From: Ignelater luminosus
Taxonomy: Eukaryota; Arthropoda; Insecta; Coleoptera; Elateridae
DNA length: 64,000 bases
Direction of reading: 5' to 3'
Assembly: GCA_011009095.1 (NCBI GenBank)
Contig: VTPC01090602.1
Coordinates: forward strand, 11,447 to 75,446
How positions within the stretch are numbered: position 1 is the stretch's first letter; every line of letters begins with the position of its first letter. The translations under genes were made by a program, and so were the position numbers. The notes below the pieces were generated by a model. That model ran no database searches, was not told the DNA's origin, and saw only the letters and a list, made by a program, of their open reading frames with translations. This document shows, piece after piece, positions 1 through 10,299 of the stretch.

Positions 1-360
1 TTTTGCTTCCGTGCGAAAAAATTGTGTCTAAGCAAGGTTAAGTGCTTTTTTGGGGCAAAGTGATCAGTAAATTTGTCAATTACTGTCTTAATTGATTTTG
101 ATTCAGCGTTAGTTAGATTAAATGAATTAAAAACTGTCATGCATTTATCTCCAATATAATTCAAAAGGATATTCACTTGACGTTCTTCAGTTTCCTTATC
201 TAGATTATCTGCTTTCAGATATATCTGAAATCTCTGTAACCATAATTTGAAATTGTGACTTACATTTCCAGTCAAATTTAAAGGTTGAAGTGGTGAAAGA
301 GCAAAAGAATCTATAATTACTTGCTGGGGCGTACTTGAAGTGGAAATTATAGTAATTGAA
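1..360 (-). mobile_element. Ty3/gypsy-type gag fossil, partial (runs off window start)
   Basis: On the minus strand, about 110 residues read as a Gag protein of the insect Ty3/gypsy group (K02A2.6-like polyprotein). There is a conserved Trp in a FKLWLQRF segment, a NILLNYIGD segment and a downstream helix-rich stretch ending in RHNFFARKQ. The reading continues past base 1, so protease and pol, if present, lie outside. Neither LTR is visible at the inner end near 360. I treat it as a fossil edge of an LTR element; the family assignment is by motif memory only. Confidence 0.6.
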
Positions 361-589
361 CCGGCCCTTTTTTAAACACGTTGATCTAATTTGTTAGTTT
401 TCCTGACACCATGTTGTTTATTTATATATCGCTTTATTTTATGTAAATTGCTTTTATTTATTTATTTTAAATACAGAGAACGTGGTGCTCTTCTAGGTTT
501 CACAATATTGTATTTTTCTTTTTCATACAAAATACTAATATGACAGACAAGACAGACAAGTGAAATAGGTGGAGAGGCCAAGTCAACTG

Positions 590-1690
590 GCAGAAAATAT
601 AATTCTAACAACAGTAAACAGAGAACTCCTAAATTGCGATTTGATGTTTTTCATTTGAGAAAACTCTGCTTCACATAGATAAGTGGAACCAAAAAATGCA
701 AATATCCTCATTGCCACCGTTCTCAATAATGGATATTTTTCTTCTGGTAATAAATTCCAAAAATAATTTTCATTTGCACGTGCTTTCAGAATTATATCTC
801 ATTGTATTGTTAAAATTTCTAACTCTAGATCCGATGAATTCAATTGAAAAGTACATTTCAATATTACATTCACCAGTAAGTTTAATATGTTTTTCTAAAT
901 ATGGAGAATATTTAAAATTTTGCCTTTTTAATTGTGAAGCAAAAAGTTTTAATTTTGCTTTAAAAGCATTTACCGAACTGAACAACTCAATAACATTTTT
1001 TCCTTTTCATTGTAATTGTAAATTAAGCGAGTTGTAATGGCCCATAAAATCCGTAAGAAATGCTAATTTCTTTACCCATACTGGATCTTCCAATTGTTCA
1101 TGTTTTTCTCCCAATGTGTCCAAAAATGCAATAATTTCAGGCAAAAGATTTAGAAATCTTTCCAAAAAGCTTCCTCGGGTGAGCCACCTAACATGACAAA
1201 AAAGAAGTCAATCTTCATATTCCGAGTCATTGTCTTCAAGTTGACTACGATATAGGCGCCTCCTTAAACTTTGCGCTCTTATCGAATTAGCAATTTTCAT
1301 TGCCACATCCATAATATCATTAACATCCAATATTTTTGCACATAAGGCATCATTATGAATTATGCAATGAAATGACATGAAATCAGGAAACTGTTCATTT
1401 TGTTTGCAAAGGGCTAAAAATCCATGATTTCTACCAATCATTGAAGGTGCTCCGTCAGTAGACATAGCAACCAATTTATGCAAAGGCAAATTTGTTTTTT
1501 CAGCAAATGGCATAAAAGTTGCCATCATATCTGCACCTCGCGTTGTTCCCTTTGTCGGAAGTATTTTAAATTCATGTTTCATCGTCTGTTAAATTTTTAG
1601 TACACATTTTAAGTTAAAAGATTTGAAATTAACCTAGTAAATTATTTAAAATCGACTGTCGAACTGTTCGCAATCGACCGGTCGATCGCG
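590..1690 (-). mobile_element. hAT transposon fragment, GTF2IRD2-like transposase (C-terminal part)
   Basis: Minus-strand coding remnants match the hAT transposase type that gave rise to vertebrate GTF2IRD2. At 1208-1582 is a 124-aa open segment with the RNase-H-like core motif STDGAPSMIGRNHG followed by FHCIIHNDALCAKIL. At 770-985 is a further piece (FSSVNAFKAKLKLFASQL). Near 610-690 is the hAT dimerisation signature GSTYLCEAEFSQMKNIKSQ. The pieces lie in more than one frame and the N-terminal third, with its zinc-finger region, is absent. The GC-rich TCGACCGGTCGATCGCGAT at about 1670-1692 resembles the subterminal part of this family's 5' end. The element is dead and internally deleted. Confidence 0.7.
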
Positions 1691-1696
1691 ATAGAG

Positions 1697-4153
1697 CAGT
1701 AGTTCTTAACCTTTTAGTAATGAGGGACCATTTGACTAAATTTTTGTCTTGCAATGGACCACCAACTGTTTGGCATTGATATAAATTATTATAAGTTTGT
1801 TCTATAAATAAAACACGTATACAATTATTCTAAACCAAGAGTATTATATTATTTGCAAAAATTTTACATTAATTGCATTATTTTTATGCGATTTTTGTAA
1901 CTGCATACTGTTTACCAACTGCTGAATCCTTGGTTCAGTGCTACTCAAAGCCAGACGCTTGTCTGAACTGGCATTCAAACCATTTCAATGATTATTTTTA
2001 AGTATCAAAAGCGTCGAGAATCCCTGCTCGCATAATTATGTGATTGAAAATAAAGTAAGATAACGTAAAGCAATTTCTTAAAATTGCTTTTTGACCTCAA
2101 AAATCTTCAAGTTTAATTCCTGTATCGAATGTATCTTTGCAGTTACTATCACGTTGCATTTGAATTAACTCTTCTTGAATTTCATCAGGCACCTCAGAAA
2201 TGTTGACAATGAAAGGATTACGGATAAGTTTCCGAATACCTTTGTCCTTGCAGTCAGGAAAATAGCGATTGAATTCATTTTTCAAGTTTTGCAAATGAAG
2301 TGTAATGTTCGTCTGTATTTCTCCTTTAATCTCAGCACACTGTCCGTCAATAATTGGATTCGACGTATCAAACGCAGAAAAGTTCTCTCTTTCGACTTTG
2401 CTGATCCATAGGTCGATTTTAGCAATAAACGCACTGATTTTATCTTCAAATGCAAATATGTTGCTCGTACCTTCTAACTTCATATTTCCTGACCCTTGCA
2501 GCTGAAGGTTCAATTTATTTAGTTGTGCGAACAAATCCACTAAATAAGCAAAATGTATTTGAAATTTGAACGGACAGAGCTGATTCAGCAATTCTTTATT
2601 TTCCTTATTAGTTAAGAGTAATTTCACTTCCTCAGTTCGTACAACCTTGACAGCATATTTCCTTTGGAAAGCCAACGCACTTCGGTGTGAAAAGGCAGCG
2701 TTTCGTGATCAGATTTCATATCAGAGCATAATTTTTTGAAGAGACGAGTATTAAGTGCCCTCCTTTTAATAAAGTTGACTATTTTTATAGCTGTTTCCAT
2801 CGTAATAGCAAAGCATTCCGGGAGCGTTGTGGCAGCCAATGCTTGACGATGAATAATACAGCACGTCGTTATTGCAGATGGATTCTTTTTTTTTAATCAA
2901 AGCTGCAAGACCAGAGCGGGAATCAAGCAAAAACCCAGCAAGCTTTTGCCACATAAGTCCATGTTTCTCGAAATATTGACTTATTACATCCATAACGTCT
3001 GTACCTTGCGACGTCGTTGTTTCCAGTTTTTGGGAAAACAGTAACTGTTCTTGAAACGTTTTATTGTCATTAAAAAATCGAATAAATACAAGTAGTTGAC
3101 AACATTGCGAAACGTCGGTAGATTCATCACATTGTAGCGCAATTTAAGGACTACATTTTATCTTTGTCAATAATTTGTTCTTCAATGTCATTTGACATTT
3201 TTTGAATACGCGACTTAGAGTGTCGTTTGATAGTGGAATTTCACGAATTTTCTTTTGAGCTTCCTGTCCTAAAAGATTTTTGGCAGCTTTAAGCATACAA
3301 GGCTTTATTAGAGATTCGCTGATTGTTGGTGTTTTGTTGGCTTTGGCAATCAATTTTGAAATTTCAAACGATGCAGCCAATGTTTTTTCAGATACTGCAT
3401 AACGTGTTCCACTGGATCCAAGTTTCATTTTTTTAGATTTATTGGTTTGCCTTCGAAGAATTCTCGCGGACGGTCACAATAATTTGGAGGAACGGTTTTT
3501 AAATGACGTTCCAACTTTGCCGGCTTTAAAGCATCATTGGCAAGAACACTTGCGCATATTACGCATTGAAGTCTACTCTCCTCATTTATTTCTATTGAAG
3601 TAAAGCCCAATTTAATATAATCGCCGTCATACTTACGTTTTGGTGGTATTTTTTTGAAAGCAAAATAAGTCTATTATACTTAACTATTCGTAGGTCCTAC
3701 GTACTTAGTTACCTACATAATTTGAACTTTGACAGTGGTCACATAAGAAAATCTGTAAAATAAAACTAAAGAAAAAATAAATAAAATCGATGACACATAA
3801 GCGTTTTAATGACAAACCTCTGAAACTGGGTGCAAAGTTAATCGCAATTAAAAACATACTTAGCAAATTTAACAAACTAACATGTGACGTAGTTTAGTAT
3901 AGTATTACAGTACCTACTTAGGGGACTTAACGTGTGAAATAACAAATAAAGAAAGTTTTATTTTACTTACATATTAAAATCAGGAGCAGTTATTTTATAA
4001 ACCTCTGTAGTCGCCATAAACTTGAAAATCAAGAATTAGCAAGCATTCATAATAACAAACATAGTTGGACAAATGCGAACGGAACGAACTGCTGCCGGTG
4101 CTTCGGGTGCTCTCAGGGACCACCAGTGGTCCGCGGACAACCAAGTACTATTC
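1697..4153 (-). mobile_element. hAT transposon, ZBED5-like, decayed
   Basis: Minus-strand remnants read in order as a ZBED5-type hAT transposase. At 3425-3610 is a BED zinc finger with a CVICAS...H...H pattern. At 3144-3428 is the ASFEISKLIAKANK / LIKPCMLKAAKNLLG region. Around 2766-3120 is the core beginning with DESTDVS-like sequence. At 2624-2839 is HTEVRWLSKGNMLSRLYELR. At 2097-2675 is a 192-aa block with NIFAFEDKISAFIAKIDLW. At least four frameshifts separate these; for example the BED segment's TGA overlaps the next segment's ATG at 3425-3428. The left end CAGTAGTTCTTAACC (1697) resembles a hAT end. The right end near 4153 matches only weakly, and I could not find the expected 8-bp duplication. 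Confidence 0.75.
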
Positions 4154-4258
4154 ACAATATATCATCGGGTCTTAAAAATTTTCCATTTGGCACATATTTG
4201 GTAGTTGCCCATGCACTTCATTTTCTCCCAGGGTAAAAGAGATTCTGTCGAATTATAT

Positions 4259-5269
4259 TGTCACGTTTAAGCGAGACCGACGCGCAGCGAAGGGGCTAGA
4301 AGGACGGAGATTCTAGCTTAAGCTTCCGTACGGGGTACTTGTGTGAGCGAGCGCTTCATGTTTGTTTTTGCTGCAAGTTCTTTGTGTAAAAGTTGATGAT
4401 AGTGGAAATTTAAGCGAAAAGTGGTTTCGCAAGTTTCATAAACGTATGTAAACTTGCAAACAATTTGGTGTTATTTGCCAAAATAATTCTCTTGTGTGTC
4501 GGGAAATTTAATTGTCAAAATCCCATCGCGCATTCCGGTTTCATTCCATTTTTACCATGGAGGCTTGTGTTCTGTGAATAAATCTCAGTTTCTTGTGTCT
4601 ATTGTTATAAGCACGTAAATTTGGAAGTTCCAATAATAATTTCGAAAGACTCTTTTGTGGCTATAAGAAACACTCGTTTATTGCCTATTGAAGAATTATT
4701 GTCTAAATTCTTATTTCCACCGTTGTATTAAACATGTTCTTGTAGGTGGATGATCCCAAGCAGACAAAGGCCCTCGACGTGTGCTGATTAATCAATTAAT
4801 TTATTTCATTTATTATTAAATCTTCAACTGAGCTGTAAGTGGTGCTGTTTTTGAAGTAACTAATTAATAGCCTTCCCTGGGCAAGTCTAGTTGGGAAGCG
4901 CTTTAATTAATATACGTCCAAAGCTATACACTTCTCTTTTGTTGATGTAAGTGCACCTATGCACAGGGTGTTGTAATCAAGGTAAATCTATACAGGGTGA
5001 TATTCTCGGAGGCGCTTATATACTGGGTGTTAGCCTGCAAGGAGCTGCGCGGGTTGGCATAGTGTTTTGGATTTCCAACTTCTGGCACCCTTAGGTTTTA
5101 CCATTTTAAAGTTATATTGAGAGATTTTGTGAGTGTTTCAGCTTTCTTCTTTATTTTAAAGGTAAGTTTAGGTTGAACCACACCCATCTCTGACTAGAAC
5201 TACGAGATTGAACATCTTCCGATATCCGTAACGGGCATTAGGCCTCTTTTTCATCTTTTTCCCGTTACA
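4259..5269. mobile_element. Possible solo LTR of a gypsy-like element
   Basis: The block begins TGTCACG and ends CGTTACA, so it has the TG...CA ends and short imperfect inverted repeat of an LTR. It is more GC-rich than its flanks at the left side and holds an AATAAA-like site near 4577. The four bases on either side (ATAT and AAAT) differ at one position, which could be an aged target duplication. No gag or pol follows. The interpretation is tentative. Confidence 0.35.
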
Positions 5270-6895
5270 AAATGTCAAGTGGTTACTACTCCAAAGGGAA
5301 GATGTACACAGTTGCAATCTATCGCTTTCACTTACACGAGATAATATATTCTGAAACTTGACTAAACATAATCGGATTTAGAGAAAAGCCAAACAATCGA
5401 GACATTTAGTTGCTGTTATTTCCATAAAATATCTACTGGGGACATACTTGATTTTAAACTAGTTAAAGTGCTTCAATAAAAAAATGAAGTTGCTTTAAAT
5501 AGTAATTGAGAGATCTCACGTTTTTTGAATTTTGGAAAGGTCGATGCCAATATCAGTATGTCCATTGAACAAAGAATGAAATTTTTCTTTCGTTCTTCCT
5601 TTCTATTAAGTTTGCTGTTGCTTATCTCTAAATATAGTTGTCTCCTGTTTGTTTCGTTCTGAATGACTTTAGTTAACAATTCACACCACTAACTCAGTAG
5701 AAAAGCGTAGTAAATTTTATTTTACGATATTACAAATCATTCTTTGATTATCTCTTCTTCCTTCAGGTAATTTTATTTTATCTGTCCTTTTGCTCCTTTT
5801 TATTAGATTTGGACTGCGTTTGCTTTAAAATTTACCTATTGTCAGAAACTCCTCTTTGTCATTAATTCTTTTTTTTGTATGACTTCTTCCCTAGAATCAA
5901 GAGCTCCAAGAGAGCAAACCGGTGCATTTCCGTCAGCTTTTTTATAATATTTCTTGTGATCACACTCAATTGATTGAGATTTTCTAGACGTAATATAATT
6001 ATTCTAACAATGGAAATCAGTTGGAATTAAAAATATCTACACTCAAAAAAGTAAAATAAGTTAAATTACGCATAGATACATATTGTCAAAAGAAATGAGT
6101 TTATCAAAAAGCAAAACTTGTTAAAATATTTAAATTTTAAAAATAATTTCCTTTTTAATTCTAAAGGAAAATAATTGTGTTATATAACATCTAATATGTA
6201 ATAAAACGAATAAACCTACTAACAAAACAAAAGTACAAAAACTCATATTTAATCCATACAATAACGGTAAGAATGTAAGTGTAATCTTTATAACTTCCCT
6301 TTATCCGCGTTGAAACGTTTGTGTAACGTCAGAGGCATGTTCTAGGCCGTTAAGAGTTTACGCTTGGATTATTTTAGTATGTCAGTGACTTGCTTAATCT
6401 AGTTTATAGTTTATAAAGTTTGGATTTGGGTTGAACAGAAAAAAACAAACACTCCCGAAGGTAATTTCACTAACGTGTGTAGTGGAAACCTCTATTGTTT
6501 AACAAACTAATAAAAAAAACTAATTTATTGGTAAATTACATTATAAATGTAGCTTTGCTAACAATAATTGGTAATATTTTGTTAAATTACTAAAACAATT
6601 TTGAATTTAAAAAAAACATTATTATGTATACGTAATTATGTTCAAATTTAAGTAAAAGTATTTTAAAGAATTTTAATGTAGCCAAGTATTCTAGAAATTG
6701 AAATAAAGACAATTAAAACTTCACAAAAATTTATTTTTGCAATTTAATTATTATGGAATCCAAAAATAACTTTTTAGATTGGCACACCTGTTCTAACAAA
6801 TTTCTTCCAATTGTTACAAAATTCAGAAAACTGCAAGGTTCCATTAGCATTGAATACCTACATTAATTTTTAGTTTAGGCTTCTACTAGTTAATA
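5270..6895. other. AT-rich intergenic stretch, nothing recognised
   Basis: Only short open frames are present (the longest about 68 codons) with no recognisable motif, no clear terminal repeats and no RNA gene signature on either strand. Confidence 0.5.
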
Positions 6896-6897
6896 TA

Positions 6898-8633
6898 TGG
6901 GGTGTAACATAAGTTCGAGCCGCTACTCCAGGAATGCCTTTCATTTAAGACAAACGTCCAATAGATTGTTTTTCTAAAATGCTTCCCAAGGAAGAGACAG
7001 CTCTCTAAAATGGTTATCAAAAACTAGAAAGCACTGTTTTTGCAAAAAAAAACCTTTTGGCTTGAGCTACATGACACAAGCAAACCTCCATTTTCACTAA
7101 AAACGTTGCTGTTTAGGATTATCGTACTAAACTCCATATATTTTAAAGCTCAAGAAAGTTGTGGGGAAAACGGATTATGTTGTGTGCCACCCCATACCGA
7201 CACCTGTGAGTATTTTAAAATTTGTAGTGGTAGCAAATTGAAGTAATTCAACAATTTACCTTTTATCCCCTTATATCTACACCTAGATACCCCTTGGTTT
7301 TTTTTGTTCGTTTTACTGTGGTAATTTGAAAATGTTTGTCTTTTCCTATTTGGCAAGAAAATAAGTGCTCAAGTAATCGAGTTCTATATTAATTTACTGA
7401 CGAAGAGAAAAATCTTTACATTGCTTATTTTCCACACGCTATTCACACTATTGTCACTGTAATGGAGTATTCGTTAGAAGTGAAGAAGTTTCTTTAATTC
7501 TGCAACTACCAGAAGTTTTTAGTTAGAATGCATTTAAATCCAAACTTCGTTGAAAAATCTCTGCAAACGTTTAGGATCTTCGATTGCATAAGTATAGCAG
7601 ACACTCATAGCTGTTTCTCCATGTTTTGCGAATCTTCGTCGATTGTTGGCCTGGTTTGCAAAGAGGATTATCTTTGGTATAAATAATATAATTATGCTGC
7701 TAAGCAAGGGGCATTCACAATGTAAAAAAAATGCTACCGACCAGAATTATTGAGCTTTGTAGAGTAGTAGGATATTACTGTTCACTTTTTGCTCCCAACA
7801 CATTATCATCATGGAGCAGGTAACATCATCTACACTAAATCCAAATATTGACGAGTCCGGTTCGTGTTTTAATGAAAGCCATTTCAGTATACCAATCAGA
7901 AAATCCATCCCAATATAAAAGCAAACGAGCTAATTAAAGAGATGTAGAAAAATTGTCCATTGTAAACATTTTGGCCTGAATAGTTACACCGATAGCGCAA
8001 GTTTCTCATGTCCAGTTAATGCTTTATCTAGCTATAGTTATCACATAACCAGCTCGCTTTGTTACAGTACTTTACTGGCTTAGATGGATGAAGGTTGTTG
8101 TTCCTTTATAGGAAAGCAGTTGTTCGTCAACGGTAAATCTGCCCCATGGAGCGAGTTGAATCATTTGTGATTGCCAGGCATTATACAACATATTAGCATT
8201 CGTTTGTCATAAATCGGTAACTTCAGACTTTAAGTGGTGTACACCTGCAGTTATTGTAATTTCAAAATGTATATCATTCATTTCAACTGTAAGCGTTTTT
8301 CAAACTTTTGCGGGATTTACAGGGTGTAACGTGTTTCAATGGATTTGGGGCAAGATTTCTAGCGTATAACGTTATGTTCTTTTACATGGCCTGTTTTAGG
8401 TGGCGTTTGTTACCATTTTAATGCAGGATGGAGTAAAAAGCAACTTACCACTTTTTAAAGACAGCACAATAAAATTAATAATATCAGGAATGATGAAATG
8501 CGTTAACTAGTAACACTTTAAACTTGCTGAATAAAGACGATTTTACATGCAGAATTTGGGTACCTGAATATAGTCAACTACACAAACAACTTCGTGTTTC
8601 CGAAAAAGCAACCCGAACTTATCATACACCCTG
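6898..8633 (-). mobile_element. Decayed piggyBac-like transposase within a pair of terminal inverted repeats
   Basis: The minus strand between about 7905 and 8160 carries broken piggyBac motifs in the expected order: GRFTVDEQLLSYKGTTTF (8085-8160), then after a frame change KPVKYCNKASWLCDNYS (8030-8080), then AKMFTMDNFSTSL (7905-7985). These correspond to the family's DE(Q/M)L..F+GR, KP.KYGIK..LCD and V(T).DNFFTS blocks. Stops and frameshifts are frequent. The outer ends are TGGGGTGTAACATAAGTTCG at 6898 and, reversed, CAGGGTGTATGATAAGTTCG at 8633, each next to TA. piggyBac uses TTAA, so the ends may belong to a different carrier element. A further CAGGGTGTA at 8320 could mark a nested MITE. 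Confidence 0.55.
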
Positions 8634-8639
8634 TATATT

Positions 8640-10140
8640 CAAATACGTTTTCTGATTATTAGCTTTTGTAACAATATGATTTTCTTACTTGATATTCTAC
8701 CAGACGATTTTTGAGACTTCCAGTATGCCGACGCGTTTAATATTAGCAAAGGGCATAAAAAGAATTTGCTGATTACGTAATGCTAGAAAAATATCTGAAA
8801 GTTGGTTTTAGAGTATCTGCAAGTATAGGTATATGCAGTTTTGATATAAATCAATTCTAATCACATTAATATGATCAAATGTGTTGCGACGATTTATACG
8901 ATGCACTGTGGGTTTTGTCTAGTGTCTACGGAAGACGCTCAGGAGCCAGATTTTATCAAGTTTACTCTCTGTTGGTGCCAGAAATTTCTCTCGAGGATTG
9001 CTAAGTTCAGATGACTGAAGTGGAAAAACGGTTCTCCAAGTGTTTACTAAAAAGCAATGTCTCCCAGAGGTGCAAACAGCAAGTATAAAGTTAAATTGTG
9101 GTTTATTCAACGAAACTAAGTAAGATTCAATAGGCGCAATCAAAACTACTTTTAAGTATTAATGCGACCACCAAACCAGCAATTCTCAAGCCAAGCGGAA
9201 GCTGTATCTGCACAGATTCAGCCAATAGTAAAATACAAGGGCGAACGGTGTTTGCAGACAGGTGTAGATGATGGTGCGAATTGGCTGCGTAACTGTAACG
9301 ATCGGCAGGGTCGATAACGGTAACGGTACGGTGTGGTTAGATAAGTAGATAATGTTGGTAACTGCTAACTTTGCAATTGTTGTAAACGGAAAATTCTGTT
9401 TACCGAATCCAAGTAAGACGGTACGGTTTAAAGTGGAGTTGTGTGTTGGCTCAGAGAGCACAGCACATAGTGACAGTGACTCTTCAGACGTGTCACGATG
9501 TTTTATCATTTGGAACTTACTTATATTTGTATAGAAAAAAGTGACAATTTAAAATTGCGGTTAAATTATCATGCAACTTTTTTGAAACTTTAGACTTTTT
9601 CTTCTATTCTCAGCTTGCACTACGAGTATATTCAATCGTTTATAGAATAACTGTCGAAAGACTTCCGGTTTAAGTGTGAGAATTTTTTTATTTTTATTTT
9701 TAAATAACTTTAACTTACCTGTTCTATTGAGTATCAGAAGTGATCGCTCCAGCTCTTGTTTTTCTCTTCTAGTAAGCACATTATGTTACAAATAGTCTCT
9801 GCTTAAGCCCCGAGAAATAAACAAAAAGAGAAGAAAACTAGAAGTGCTTAAAGAACCTTTTTACAAAGAAAGGAAATGCTCAACAAAATAATCAGCCTAA
9901 TAGGAGCAAAATCGCTGTCAATTTAGTTTTGGTATCAAATAAGAAATTTTAAGCAACTCTGCAGAGTTGCCAGAATGCATAATTGTACGGTAACCTACAA
10001 GCATATGCTCAAATAATGAAGTAGAAAGAAAGACAAATAAATTCATCATCTTCAGAATAAAAAAAGAGAGACATAGTAACAATAATAATCAACGACAAAT
10101 TATAGTCCAAAGTAGCAGATTTATTGTTGGTTACATCAGA
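8640..10140. other. Intergenic stretch; weak LTR-element hints only
   Basis: No gene is recognised. Near 8973 a TTGGTGCCAGAAATT string resembles the tRNA-primer site that follows a 5' LTR in some gypsy-like elements, but no matching LTR or coding sequence is evident. The 107-codon minus-strand open frame at 9186-9509 has no recognisable motif and lies in a locally GC-richer patch. Confidence 0.4.
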
Positions 10141-10149
10141 CTAAGTATT

Positions 10150-10290
10150 ATACGCTTCTTTTCTGTACTTTAAGCAAGAATACGATAGAGTGAGAACCAG
10201 CTCAGTAATCTAGGAATTGGCGAAAATAAGGTTTTCATAGGCGCGAATAAAATTGAGTAGAATGGCTCTAAGGGCAACCAAAGCAAAGTA
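10150..10290 (+). mobile_element. LINE reverse-transcriptase relic
   Basis: A short decayed stretch reads YFKQEYDRVR...RMALRATKAK, matching the FIDFKQAYD.V...R..L.GTKAKV block of LINE reverse transcriptases, with stop codons between. No other domain is readable nearby, so this is an old fragment of a non-LTR element. Confidence 0.45.
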
Positions 10291-10299
10291 CGATAAGAA

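Noticed and set aside
9186-9509. 107-codon minus-strand open frame
   Set aside because: No motif; composition fits chance in a GC-richer patch.
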